DNA from: Clostridia bacterium
GTDB taxonomy: Bacteria > Bacillota > Peptococcia > DRI-13 > SM3-B62
DNA: 64,000 nt
Reading direction: 5' to 3'
Assembly (NCBI GenBank): GCA_018432615.1
Contig: JAHDSQ010000016.1
Coordinates: 28,898 to 92,897, forward strand
Shown in pieces: positions 16,564 through 25,507 of the stretch (positions are counted from its first letter, which is position 1; each line of letters begins with the position of its first letter). A model generated the notes under the pieces. The model worked only from the letters and a program-made list of their open reading frames with translations. It had not been told where the DNA came from and searched no databases. A program made the position numbers and the translations under genes.

Positions 16564-19032
16564 TTATGCCGGGCTAAACCGTCCCTGCGCCCGCGAGCCG
16601 GTCTGCATCAGGTTATAAAGTTCCTGTGATATTCTGCGGATGTCATCCTCGCTGCGGACAATCATCTGCTGTATGTTGATGAGCGAAGGCATACCTGATA
16701 CCGCCAAGCCGCCATGAATTCCTGTCACATCACCCATATTTATGCCAGGCGTATCAAAAGAGGTGGGGATAGCGTTCTGCATATCTTCTGCGACTTCATC
16801 CATCGCCCGTTCGAAGCCTACACCGATACCTTGACCCATGTTCTCGCCAAGTCCGGCAAATAAGGTAGAGGGAGAGTGGATACCGAAGAAGTTTTTGATG
16901 CCGTCGACGATCCCTCCGAAGAAACCGGAGATTTTACCCCAAATCCAATCGGCGACATTTGAAATACCCTGCCACAGACCCTTGATTAGGTCGCTACCGA
17001 CTTGCACGATTTTACCGATGTTACCGGTGAATCCTTTTACGATGGCGGTAATAATCTGGGGTACCGCTTTTACGATTTCCACGATGATGGTTGGCAGGTT
17101 CTTTATCAAGGACACGAAAAGCCGGATACCCGCCGCCACAAGCTGCGGAATACTCCCGATAATTGCCGTAATAATGGACGATATGATTTGTGGTATCGCC
17201 GCCACGATAGCTGTAATAATCTGTGGTAGATTTTGAACCAACGATACTAAAAGCTGAATCCCTGCGTCAATAAGATGTGGAATAGATCCGAGGATCGCTG
17301 TAATTAAACCCTCGATAATTTGTGGTATTGCCGCCACAATTGCTGTGATGATTTCAGGCAAGGCATCTACTAAAGACACGAGAAGTTGAATTCCAGCATC
17401 AATAATTTGCGGAATAGCCCCAATGATAAAATCTACAATGCCGAGGATAATTGCTGGCAGAGCAGCGATCAATTGAGGTAGTGCATCCAGGATGCCCTGT
17501 GCTAATCCGAGAATCAGTTGAAGGGCGGCATCAAGTATCATAGGCAGGCTTTCAATTAAGCCTTGAACAATTGTGATCACAGCGTTCACTGCTGCCGGTA
17601 TCAACTGTGGAAGTGCATCGGCGATGCCTGTGACGAGAGTGCTTACTAATTGAACCGCTGCATCAATAAGTAATGGAAGGTTATCAATCAGCGCACCCAC
17701 AATGGTCATAACGGCATCCACGGCGGCGGGGATGAGTTCGGGCAAAAGCGTTAAAATCGTTGTCAGCACCTGTGTGAAAAGATCGACTACCGTAGAGAGC
17801 AGAGTCGGAAGCAAATCACCGATTGCCTGTAGTATCCCGTCGAGGGCAGGCGGCAATGCCCTTACGATATTCTCAATAACTGGAACAATGTTTTTCACGA
17901 CGTTCTGGAACGCTTCAACCACATTATTAATCAAAAGTCCGACATCAGCATTGGCATTACCCAACCCTGCCATCAAGTTTCCTATAGCCGATTGCATCCC
18001 CGCCATAGAGCCAGCTATTGTTTCCGTGGCTTCCAAAGCGGTCGTTCCTGTGATTCCCATTTCGGTCTGAATGACATGGATCGCTTCCGTCAAATCGGAA
18101 AATGAAGAGAGGTCGTATTTAATGCCGGATATTTTTTCGGCATCAGCCAAGAGTCGCTCCATTTCAGATTTTGTGCCGCCATAGCCCAGCTTCAGATTAT
18201 CGAGCATAGTATAGTTTTGCTTGGCAAAACCCTGATAGGCTGTCTGAATAGCTGACAGATCCGTCCCCATTTTATTGGCATTATCAGCCATATCAGTAAT
18301 CGCCATATCCGCAACCTGCGCTGCCTTTGCGGTATCACCGCCGAGGGACTGAATAAGACTTGCCGAAAAGCCCGTGACGGTTTCCATATATTCGTTGGCG
18401 GACATACCGGCGGTCTTGAAAGCATTTTCAGCATACTTTTGAACAGACTGCGACGCTTCACCAAAGAGTGTATCAACACCGCCGACCAGTTGTTCGTAGT
18501 CCGCATAGGCGGATATGACTTCTTTGCCAAGTTTGACGGCAGCGGCTCCGGCTGCAACAGCCACCGCGCCCATTGCCACGCCGATGCCTTTGAGGATACC
18601 GCCCAGTTTCTCGAACTTTCCACCAGACTTTTCTGCGCTGTCAGCAGCGTCCTCAAGTTCCTCACCAAGGTCGTCGGCTTCTTCCGCGGATTCTTCTAAT
18701 TCACGCTCCATGTTGTTAAGTTCTGCGTTGGCATTATTGAGGGCAATCTGCCAGTTTTGAGTACGGCGATCATTTTCACCAAAGCTTTCGGATGCATTTC
18801 GAAGAGCGGCTTCAAGGGTGGATATTTTCTCCTTTTGGGCAGCGATTGCTTTATTGAGGACTTCGTTACGGGCAGCAGTAGCCGCTATGGATTTGTCCTG
18901 TTTGTCGAATTCGCTCGTTACCAGCTTCATTTCGCTACCGAGCACTTTGAATGACTGGTTTATATCACGCAATGCGTTTTTAAATTCCTTTTCGCCCTCG
19001 ACGCCTATTTTTAACCCAAAATTGTCAGCCAC
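16564..19032 (-). CDS. Tail tape measure protein
   Basis: Protein of 822 residues that sets tail length. It has an N-terminal coiled coil (about 40-130), an AYADYEQLVGGVDTLFG segment typical of TP901-type tape measures, and a long hydrophobic central region. Between about residues 430 and 665 the sequence is built of Leu/Ile-rich units of about 44 residues (for example IPHLIDAGIQLLVSLVQNLP), visible in DNA as a 132-bp period between about 17.04 and 17.46 kb. A GTG start at 19032 follows GGGAGGTG. The C-terminal half contains the usual GISNVADWIWGKISGFFGG stretch. It follows the gpG/gpGT frameshift pair, the expected order. Confidence 0.93.
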   Translation of the reverse strand: MADNFGLKIGVEGEKEFKNALRDINQSFKVLGSEMKLVTSEFDKQDKSIAATAARNEVLNKAIAAQKEKISTLEAALRNASESFGENDRRTQNWQIALNNANAELNNMERELEESAEEADDLGEELEDAADSAEKSGGKFEKLGGILKGIGVAMGAVAVAAGAAAVKLGKEVISAYADYEQLVGGVDTLFGEASQSVQKYAENAFKTAGMSANEYMETVTGFSASLIQSLGGDTAKAAQVADMAITDMADNANKMGTDLSAIQTAYQGFAKQNYTMLDNLKLGYGGTKSEMERLLADAEKISGIKYDLSSFSDLTEAIHVIQTEMGITGTTALEATETIAGSMAGMQSAIGNLMAGLGNANADVGLLINNVVEAFQNVVKNIVPVIENIVRALPPALDGILQAIGDLLPTLLSTVVDLFTQVLTTILTLLPELIPAAVDAVMTIVGALIDNLPLLIDAAVQLVSTLVTGIADALPQLIPAAVNAVITIVQGLIESLPMILDAALQLILGLAQGILDALPQLIAALPAIILGIVDFIIGAIPQIIDAGIQLLVSLVDALPEIITAIVAAIPQIIEGLITAILGSIPHLIDAGIQLLVSLVQNLPQIITAIVAAIPQIISSIITAIIGSIPQLVAAGIRLFVSLIKNLPTIIVEIVKAVPQIITAIVKGFTGNIGKIVQVGSDLIKGLWQGISNVADWIWGKISGFFGGIVDGIKNFFGIHSPSTLFAGLGENMGQGIGVGFERAMDEVAEDMQNAIPTSFDTPGINMGDVTGIHGGLAVSGMPSLINIQQMIVRSEDDIRRISQELYNLMQTGSRAQGRFSPA

Positions 19033-19057
19033 TTAAAACACCTCCCTCCGTAAAAAA

Positions 19058-19632
19058 TCAGATGCCATCTGGAATGACATCTTCAATAAACAGTTCGCGC
19101 TTTGGCTTGACCATTCCAAGGAACTGGCGATGGCATTCCCATAGGTCCAGCAATTGTCCAATTGGGGTAAGCCACGTTTCCTCTTCGGAGCGATTCAGAT
19201 GAACCGTACCGTAATATAAAAGTCGGGTAAACAACTCATCGTCGCTTACCCGACCTCGGCGTTTTTTGACTCACTATACTCGCTTTCGATGTTACGAGCC
19301 GTTCCTTTAAACATCGCCTCAGTAATTGCCGACTTATATACCGCCAGTTCAAGTGGCGAGGTGAGCAATTCCACTTCTTCCTCGGTCAGCAAATCTTTTG
19401 GTTTTTCCTTGTTTCGCAGGTTGTGGATGAGGATGGACTGGTTGGCAAGGAGCGTAATCAGCCAAATAATCTCATCCAGAGCCATCTCGAAGTTTTCTGA
19501 CCTCATTAACTTCTCTCCCAAGTTGTCCAGCCCGCCGTATCGTTTGGCGATTTCCTTTGTGGCGCGAGTGGATAAAATCAGCTCATATTCTTTGTCGCCG
19601 ATTTTGATAACGGCGCTTCGTTCGTTATCCAT
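19058..19632 (-). CDS. Tail assembly chaperone gpGT, made by -1 frameshift
   Basis: Long form of the tail assembly chaperone. Reading the upstream gene from 19632, the heptamer A AAA AAC at 19267-19261 (minus strand) is in the zero frame as TCA AAA AAC. A -1 slip there enters an open frame ending at TGA 19060-19058, which adds about 66 residues (including DDELFTRLLYYG and FLGMVKPKRELFIEDV) and gives a product of about 191 residues. The added domain recruits the tape measure protein in lambda-like phages. The next gene is the tape measure, as in known gpG/gpGT systems. The heptamer is a textbook slippery site. Confidence 0.85.
19246..19632 (-). CDS. Tail assembly chaperone gpG (short form)
   Basis: Protein of 128 residues made without frameshifting, starting at ATG 19632 after GGAGGTTT and ending at TAA 19248-19246. 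The sequence (KIGDKEYELILSTRATKEIAKRYGG) is typical of phage tail assembly chaperones of the HK97 gp13/lambda gpG type. It lies between the major tail protein and the tape measure. Most ribosomes should make this short form, with a minority producing gpGT from the same start. Confidence 0.85.
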   Translation of the reverse strand: MDNERSAVIKIGDKEYELILSTRATKEIAKRYGGLDNLGEKLMRSENFEMALDEIIWLITLLANQSILIHNLRNKEKPKDLLTEEEVELLTSPLELAVYKSAITEAMFKGTARNIESEYSESKNAEVG

Positions 19633-19635
19633 GCA

Positions 19636-20235
19636 TTAAACCTCCAAATCCGTGTCAAATTCAGGTTCGTATACTTCCGTATACCAATCACTGGTCACAA
19701 CCGGTAGTACATCCACATCATCTTCGTTAACTTCCGCTTTCCATGGATGACGACCATTACCGTCCGGTTTATTGCGTCGGGAAACAGTGCCTTCAATACT
19801 TGGCGTTGAAAAGGTGATACTATCACCCTTGGTGGCAAGATTGGTGGACGGAATGCCGAACTTGACGCGGTAAAGCCAGAAGTAGCGATACTTACCATTC
19901 GCTTTTTTCGCTCGAAATCCAATAGCGACAGGCTCGCCACCATCCTCTGAAGCAGAGATAAGAACACCGTTTTCATCTGTGGTCGCGCCCGTCAGTTTTG
20001 CGGCGACGGTTTTACCAATGTCGTCCACACCAAGGGTCAGTTTGCCGTTCTTGAATTCCTTGATAATTTCGGCGGCACCGTCATCCGCCCAAAGTGTCGC
20101 TTCCGCAAGTTCGATTGATAGTTCAGCTGAGATTGCCTTTGCTAGCATTACCGGAGCGCCGTAGGTTTCGTAACCCGTAGTAGGCGCTTCGGTGATTGGT
20201 GCGTAGTAGAGTTTATCAAGCCCAATTGTAGCCAT
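19636..20235 (-). CDS. Major tail (tube) protein
   Basis: Protein of 199 residues with the phi13-type major tail protein signature: starts MATIGLDKLYYAPITEA and contains a GYETYG motif and an AISAELSIELAEATLWADDG region. It polymerises into the tail tube. ATG 20235 is fixed by GGAGGAAAT upstream. The longer in-frame extension would overlap the preceding gene and lacks a ribosome binding site. Gene order (tail completion, tube, gpG) is standard for siphophages. Confidence 0.9.
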   Translation of the reverse strand: MATIGLDKLYYAPITEAPTTGYETYGAPVMLAKAISAELSIELAEATLWADDGAAEIIKEFKNGKLTLGVDDIGKTVAAKLTGATTDENGVLISASEDGGEPVAIGFRAKKANGKYRYFWLYRVKFGIPSTNLATKGDSITFSTPSIEGTVSRRNKPDGNGRHPWKAEVNEDDVDVLPVVTSDWYTEVYEPEFDTDLEV

Positions 20236-20236
20236 G

Positions 20237-20581
20237 TTAAATTTCCTCCGTTTCGTATTCTTTCGCCACATCGATGGCGTAGTGGTGATAGCCGGTGTCA
20301 TCCTCGTGCCCGATATACCGGCGGTCGGTAATAACAAAATCAGCTTGGAGGAGCATCCTCACAAGCTGATTCTTTCTTTGTAAATAGTTGTTTTTACTGA
20401 ACAGCGAGATTCTGACTTCGCTTACATCCGCCAGCGGCTTATTATCTCCGTAAACGGCAAAGGTGTCAGTAAGCGGGGTCAGTACCAGGTATTCATCAGG
20501 AGGTATTCCGCTGAAGACGCCTGTTTCGACAGAGATATTTGCGGTTTCAAACAGTGTGTTCAGTTCAGATAATATGCTCAT
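20237..20581 (-). CDS. Tail completion / tail terminator-like protein
   Basis: Protein of 114 residues located between the HK97 gp10-like gene and the tube protein gene, where the tail terminator usually lies. Segments such as GIPPDEYLVLTPLTDTF and LADVSEVRISLFSKNNY are typical of this group. The ATG overlaps the previous stop by 4 bases (ATGA). Assignment is from context plus general similarity. Confidence 0.72.
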   Translation of the reverse strand: MSILSELNTLFETANISVETGVFSGIPPDEYLVLTPLTDTFAVYGDNKPLADVSEVRISLFSKNNYLQRKNQLVRMLLQADFVITDRRYIGHEDDTGYHHYAIDVAKEYETEEI

Positions 20582-21009
20582 AGCTTCTCAATCTCACTTT
20601 CCAGCTTATTGGTCATAGCCTCAATGCAAGCACCTCTTGATCTGCTTTTGGCAGGTTTCAGAAAAGGCTTCGGAGGCTGTCCATGTTTTCCGTATTCGAG
20701 GATGTTGGCAAGTTTGGCATTGCTGCCGCCGTCAGAGCGCGGCTCTGCAAAGCCTATTTTCACGTTGAAATTACCATCTCTGTCTTGCTTCGCCGGAGAT
20801 ACACCAAGCGCAGATTCAAGTTCTCCGGTGGAGTGGCTTTTAACCTTTGTGTTTTTACCGACCACAGAAGAAAGATTGCTTTTTACCTTGTCATATACGA
20901 CTTCAGCACCGGCTTCAAGAACCTTCGGTATAATCTCATCGGTCTTTTCAGCCAACCTTGACACTTTGAGCAGGAATTCCTCCGGCATCTTGAAATCGAC
21001 CTTAGCCAT
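20578..21009 (-). CDS. HK97 gp10-like head-tail / tail protein
   Basis: Protein of 143 residues with the HK97 gp10 pattern: a helical N-terminus with LEAGAEVVYDKVKSNL and a C-terminal LANILEYGKHGQPPKPFLKPA, the well conserved PxPFL ending of the family. It completes the neck or tail during assembly. It overlaps the preceding head-closure gene by 8 bases and is followed by an overlapping tail completion gene. Confidence 0.87.
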   Translation of the reverse strand: MAKVDFKMPEEFLLKVSRLAEKTDEIIPKVLEAGAEVVYDKVKSNLSSVVGKNTKVKSHSTGELESALGVSPAKQDRDGNFNVKIGFAEPRSDGGSNAKLANILEYGKHGQPPKPFLKPAKSRSRGACIEAMTNKLESEIEKL

Positions 21010-21328
21010 CAGCGCTCACCGCCAATACTTCAAGATACATTCCTCGGCCCTTTACATTTTCAACCGAGTATATGTTGTAGCGTTTGCCCTCGCAGACGAT
21101 AACATGGCGGTTGTGAAGAGCAAGTCCGGGAATCGTGCGGAGACGGAACAAGGCATTCACTTCATCTGATCGCGCCATGTTACGCCACTTTTCCGTAGAG
21201 TTTTTCTGCTCAAAATATGCCCTGACTGACGCAAGAGCAGTATCACCATGACTAACAAAACCGTCAGCATCCTTCGTGGGGTCGGTTGAGATAATATCGA
21301 TGAATGTGTTTATTTTTCCAAAACTCAT
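21002..21328 (-). CDS. Head closure protein
   Basis: Protein of 108 residues in the position of the SPP1 gp16 / head-tail stopper family. The motifs GKINTFIDII and RHVIVCEGKRYNIYSVENV fit the Phage_H_T_join beta-barrel. ATG 21328 is preferred because GGAAGGTG lies 6 bases upstream. It seals the connector after DNA packaging. Confidence 0.8.
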   Translation of the reverse strand: MSFGKINTFIDIISTDPTKDADGFVSHGDTALASVRAYFEQKNSTEKWRNMARSDEVNALFRLRTIPGLALHNRHVIVCEGKRYNIYSVENVKGRGMYLEVLAVSADG

Positions 21329-21330
21329 GC

Positions 21331-21639
21331 TCACACCTTCCAATCCCGGTCAAGTTTAAGAAGAAGGTTGACCGTATTCCATACCTGCTGTCCGGCCTGA
21401 ACGTTGTCGGCGAAAAAGCCGCCGGTGCTGCCGTCCCGGCTCTCATAAAAATGGGACGACAGCATAATGACGGCCTGCTCTGTGGTAGGCGGCATAGGAT
21501 GGTCCTTGTAGAATTTCTCCGGAAGGTGCTGATAGCTTTCGGCATAGGATACGGCGGCGGTGATGTACATCTGCAGGAGTTCATCGTCCGCCGTATGCTC
21601 AAGAATAAGATTTGCCTTTACTTTTTCAATCAGCGTCAT
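21331..21639 (-). CDS. Head-tail connector (gp6-like)
   Basis: Protein of 102 residues, all-helical, with LEHTADDELLQMYITAAVSYAE, the characteristic opening of gp6-like DNA packaging/connector proteins, and a C-terminal VNLLLKLDR. It should form the ring beneath the portal. It has an AAAGGACGG site upstream and is followed 2 bases later by the head closure gene. Confidence 0.85.
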   Translation of the reverse strand: MTLIEKVKANLILEHTADDELLQMYITAAVSYAESYQHLPEKFYKDHPMPPTTEQAVIMLSSHFYESRDGSTGGFFADNVQAGQQVWNTVNLLLKLDRDWKV

Positions 21640-21657
21640 TCCGCCACCGTCCTTTCC

Positions 21658-22281
21658 TTATTCTTCTGTTTCCAGTTCCGCGATGACAACAGTGAATGTG
21701 GCTTCGGGATAACCGGATGACCAGAGAGTGAACGACTTCGGCTGATTTACGATTTCGTCGCACTTCAGCCACATCACAATATCTCCGGCCTGCCCGCCGA
21801 CAGCAGCAGCTTCATCTGCATCGGCTGAGGTCAGCTGACTACCGTTATACTTAACTGCCGTGATGGCAGGAAGTCCTGTGGTTATGAGGATGGCAACCCA
21901 TTTGTGGGTTCCTTGTGCGGGGGTCGAGCTTTCATACGCAATTAGCCCGTCAACCGGAACAGTGACTGTAATGACATTGTCCTCGATAGTGATGGATTCG
22001 ACTTTGTCTTGATTGGCTGTCATATCTTCGCTCAGAGCAGTGGTGACATTAGCAACTGAGACATTCCATGTATCGGGTTTCATCAGTCCTGTGTCCTTCA
22101 GTTTCAAAAGCAGCGCGTTGAGGTCGTCCTTGAGTCCGGCAACATTTGTAGCAGTACTTGCGGCTTGATTCGGTGCAGAAGGAAGCCCCGTTATCGAGGC
22201 TCCCTCCCTAATTTCCAACGTTCCGCCGATAACGGTTTTTTCACCGCTTTGCTCGGTATAGTTCTTTGTGTTGTAACCCAT
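21658..22281 (-). CDS. Head fiber / capsid decoration protein
   Basis: Protein of 207 residues. The N-terminal TEQSGEKTVIGGTLEIREG followed by a helical stretch matches the phage head fiber family related to phi29 gp8.5. The C-terminal half is a beta domain with many Val and Thr and could bind glycans. It follows the capsid gene by 12 bases and has GGAGGTG at the correct distance. Such fibers decorate the head and may help adsorption. Confidence 0.7.
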   Translation of the reverse strand: MGYNTKNYTEQSGEKTVIGGTLEIREGASITGLPSAPNQAASTATNVAGLKDDLNALLLKLKDTGLMKPDTWNVSVANVTTALSEDMTANQDKVESITIEDNVITVTVPVDGLIAYESSTPAQGTHKWVAILITTGLPAITAVKYNGSQLTSADADEAAAVGGQAGDIVMWLKCDEIVNQPKSFTLWSSGYPEATFTVVIAELETEE

Positions 22282-22293
22282 GTCGCACCTCCG

Positions 22294-23493
22294 TTACGCT
22301 TTTTGCTGGAGAGCCTTGATGGCCTCCGGCAGAATCAATTTTCCGTCCACACGCTGAGTGGCCATAAAGCCTACCTGACCTGTAGTAGCGAAAAGCTCGT
22401 TCAAACGCTTGAAGGAGCGCCCCTGTCTATCGGCAATCCAATAATACTTGAAATCGCCGAAAGCGATGGTCTTAGCACCGGCTTCAATTGTCGGTACATA
22501 TGCAGACGTGTAGACGGGACGGTTTAGGATGGTATCGGGAGTGCCTGCGGTCAGTGAAGGCTGCCACAGATATTGCCCCTGTCCGTCCTTCAGCTTACGA
22601 ATCGCCTTAACCGTGGAGTCGTTCATCACGAACACAGCCTTTTTGCGGTAAGGAGATTTCAAGGAATAGAACAGGTCGATAACTTCATCAACAGTTATTG
22701 CGGTAGCGCCTGAGGTAGTGACTCCAAGTTGTGCGCCACCTGTTGCAGCGAAAATACCTGTAGGCTTACCGGAACCGTCGCCCACAAAGAAGGCTTCTTC
22801 TTCCTTAGATCCGATACGGCGGGCAAATTCAGTGCTGATATAGCTCGGTAGATCAAAGACCGAATCGTTGAGCAGTTCATCAGACACCTTAATGAAGGTA
22901 CCAAGTTTGTATGCTCCGATAGAGGTCTGACCGAAAACCTCATCGGTATCAGGATAGAGTTCTTCTTCGTCCAGCCATGAGGCAGTACCGTGTGTAGTGA
23001 CTACCGGGATTTTGCGGTCACCGCTGGAGGTCTGAATGATTTTTGCCAGCTTACGGAAAATATTTTCTTCCTCCAAAGACTGTACGAGTGTGCGTTCAAA
23101 CTCATCCGGTACAAGGTAGCCGCCCTCGCTGTCTTCTCCGACTTCCAAAGCGTTTCTAATATCATAATGCGGATTTTTAGAGCGCATCACGTTCCAGAAC
23201 GCCTTTTTGTATTCATCTGAAGCTCTCCCTGTTTTGGTATCAGCACCGGGAACGGCGGGTTTTGCTGTTAGAGGTGTGTTCAGTGGCTTTGATAGCTCAC
23301 GATCAAGGGCTTCCTGTTTCTCAAGTCGTTCAATTTCCTTACCAAGAGCTACTACATCGGCTTCCAATTTGTCGTAGGTAGCGGTATCTTCAGCGGAAAC
23401 CATGCCGTCCGTACCGCGTTTGGCGTCGAGGAAAGCTTTAGCAGCTTCCCATGCTTTTGCGCGCTTTTCGCGCAGTTCAAGAATTTTACTCAT
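22294..23493 (-). CDS. Major capsid protein (HK97 fold)
   Basis: Protein of 399 residues. The N-terminal 110 residues are a charged coiled coil (delta/scaffold domain, for example LEADVVALGKEIERLEKQE) that the neighbouring ClpP-like protease would remove. The body begins near GRASDEYKKAFWNVMR and carries the HK97 segments SLEEENIFRKLAKI and DLFYSLKSPYRKKAVFVMN. It follows the protease gene closely and has GAGGAGGAAA upstream. It assembles the icosahedral shell. Confidence 0.95.
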   Translation of the reverse strand: MSKILELREKRAKAWEAAKAFLDAKRGTDGMVSAEDTATYDKLEADVVALGKEIERLEKQEALDRELSKPLNTPLTAKPAVPGADTKTGRASDEYKKAFWNVMRSKNPHYDIRNALEVGEDSEGGYLVPDEFERTLVQSLEEENIFRKLAKIIQTSSGDRKIPVVTTHGTASWLDEEELYPDTDEVFGQTSIGAYKLGTFIKVSDELLNDSVFDLPSYISTEFARRIGSKEEEAFFVGDGSGKPTGIFAATGGAQLGVTTSGATAITVDEVIDLFYSLKSPYRKKAVFVMNDSTVKAIRKLKDGQGQYLWQPSLTAGTPDTILNRPVYTSAYVPTIEAGAKTIAFGDFKYYWIADRQGRSFKRLNELFATTGQVGFMATQRVDGKLILPEAIKALQQKA

Positions 23494-23513
23494 GTGTTTT
23501 TCCTCCTCAAAAT

Positions 23514-24236
23514 TTAGTGTTGAAGTAAAGAAAGCCGCTTCTCAAGCCATTCCGCAGGAGTAGCTTTGGCGACATCAATAGGGGTACTGGTTTTCTGTTT
23601 TGACAATTTGGGTTTAACCTTGTCAAGTAAAGAGTTTGTTACAGCCCGACGGCTGAAAGCGAATGTCACATCCTCTGCTTGAACACGCTTTTTCTCATCC
23701 TCCAAAATTCCGTCTGCAAACCCAAGTTCTATGGCTTTGTTGGCGTTTAGCCAAGTTTCGGCATCCATAAGGTGGGAGAGTTTTGCTCGTGATTGCCCGG
23801 TTTTCATTTCATAGGCATTGATGATGCTTTCCTTCACCTCCGAGAGCATTGCAATGGCTTTCTGCATTTCCTCACTGTCGCCGATCGCGATAGTCAGTGG
23901 ATTGTGTACCATCATGAGAGCGGTAGGGGCCATTAGCACAGTTGTTCCCGCCATCGCAATAACGCTCGCTGCTGATGCGGCAATACCGTCAATCTTGACT
24001 GTGACCTTGCCTTTGTAGTCCATGAGCATGGCATAAATCTGACTAGCGGCAATACAGTCACCGCCCGGAGAGTTGAGCCAAATAACAATGTCACCCTCAC
24101 CGGCATTCAAATCTGCTTTGAAAGCCTTAGGGGTGACATCATCGTCAAACCATGATTCTTCTGCAATCACACCGTCAAGGTAGAGCGTTCGTGTGCCGGA
24201 TTCCTCATCCCACACCCAGTTCCAGAATTTCTTCAT
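23514..24236 (-). CDS. ClpP-like head maturation protease
   Basis: Protein of 240 residues of the S14 peptidase family. The fold shows IVIWLNSPGGD near 50-60, catalytic Ser88 within GIAASAAS and His111 in MMVHNP; Asp follows near 160. It should cleave the capsid scaffold domain during head maturation. The ATG overlaps the stop of the portal gene by 4 bases, and the capsid gene follows after 20 bases. This portal-protease-capsid order is standard. Confidence 0.93.
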   Translation of the reverse strand: MKKFWNWVWDEESGTRTLYLDGVIAEESWFDDDVTPKAFKADLNAGEGDIVIWLNSPGGDCIAASQIYAMLMDYKGKVTVKIDGIAASAASVIAMAGTTVLMAPTALMMVHNPLTIAIGDSEEMQKAIAMLSEVKESIINAYEMKTGQSRAKLSHLMDAETWLNANKAIELGFADGILEDEKKRVQAEDVTFAFSRRAVTNSLLDKVKPKLSKQKTSTPIDVAKATPAEWLEKRLSLLQH

Positions 24237-25489
24237 TCGGTTTCCTCCAATCTTGTTGTATTTGCGAACGCACCTGCGTCCTGTAATTTGGTCATCGCAC
24301 CGTTGATAAGGTAGAGATCTCCTCCAAACTCCGCCGGAATGCGATCGAGATTTTCTAGCTCACGGATATCGTTTGCGCTCATCCACCCGTTCTGCCTTGC
24401 GGTTGCATATCCGCTCATGCGGGAAACATAGTCGCCTCGTAGCAAGCCATCTACATTAAACTTAATGAATACGATTGGCTTTTCGCTTTCCATAAGCAGG
24501 GCACGACACATGGACTGCTCCCAGCGCACTACCCACGGATCGAGCGTGTACTTTACAAACTCAAGCGACTGTTGCTCGATGTTGCTGAATGAGGATTTCT
24601 CTAAGTCAGCAAGCATATGAGGCGGCACTCTGAAAATACGGGCAATTTCGTTTATCTGAAACTTTCGGGTTTCCAAAAACTGTGCCTGCTCGGGCGAGAT
24701 GCCTATCGGCTGATACTTCATGCCCTCCTCGAGAACAGCCATACGGTGCGCATTTTGTGAGCCTTGGTAGGCAGCATTCCAGCTTTCTTTGACCTTTTGC
24801 GGGTCCTTTATGGTGCCGGGGTGTTCAAGCACACCGCCCGGTGCTGCTCCGTTTGCGAAAAACTTCGCGCCATATTCCTCAGTCGCAATCGCCAGCCCCA
24901 CTGCATTTTTTGCCATAGCTATGGGTGAGTAGCCAATAAGTCCGTCAAAGCCTAATCCCGGTATATGCAAAACTTCGGACGGTGAGAGATATATCTGGCT
25001 GTCATCACCAAGAGTAGGTGCATCGTCACTAGTACGGGAGTAAAGATAAAACAACCGACCTTTACTGTCGCGGTCAACTGTCATCTTATTCGGCATGAGA
25101 GGATAGAGAGCGATTACCTCACCACGGGCGTTTCGAATTATCTGTGCATAAGCATTGCCCCATAACAAAAGATGACTCATCAGCGTTTCGCGGAACGCAA
25201 ATGAAGTCATCTCAGGGTTCGGTTCATCATGGAGCAGTTTATATAAAGGGTGCTTTAAATATTTCTCTTTACCGCCCGAATCATTATATCTGTACACGTG
25301 AAGCGGCAGCCCCGCCAAGGTTTCAGACAGTATCCTCACACAGGAATAGACCGCTGTCATTTGCATGGCTGTATGTTCGTTAACCGGCTTTCCGGCACTT
25401 GTGTTTCCGAAAAAGAAGCTGTAGCGGCTACCTACAAGTGCATTTTTAGGTTTGTCTCGTGCCTTGAATATTCCTTGTAAGATTCCCAT
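24233..25489 (-). CDS. Phage portal protein (HK97 type)
   Basis: Protein of 418 residues from ATG 25489 (AAAGGAGA upstream; in-frame ATG and GTG starts 6 and 9 bases earlier are possible). It has the conserved AVYSCVRILSETLAGLPLHVY start of the family, HPLYKLLHDEPNPEMT, and QINEIARIFRVPPHML towards the C-terminus. It forms the dodecameric DNA entry ring and contacts the terminase encoded just upstream. Confidence 0.95.
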   Translation of the reverse strand: MGILQGIFKARDKPKNALVGSRYSFFFGNTSAGKPVNEHTAMQMTAVYSCVRILSETLAGLPLHVYRYNDSGGKEKYLKHPLYKLLHDEPNPEMTSFAFRETLMSHLLLWGNAYAQIIRNARGEVIALYPLMPNKMTVDRDSKGRLFYLYSRTSDDAPTLGDDSQIYLSPSEVLHIPGLGFDGLIGYSPIAMAKNAVGLAIATEEYGAKFFANGAAPGGVLEHPGTIKDPQKVKESWNAAYQGSQNAHRMAVLEEGMKYQPIGISPEQAQFLETRKFQINEIARIFRVPPHMLADLEKSSFSNIEQQSLEFVKYTLDPWVVRWEQSMCRALLMESEKPIVFIKFNVDGLLRGDYVSRMSGYATARQNGWMSANDIRELENLDRIPAEFGGDLYLINGAMTKLQDAGAFANTTRLEETE

Positions 25490-25507
25490 AGACATCACTC
25501 TCCTTTG

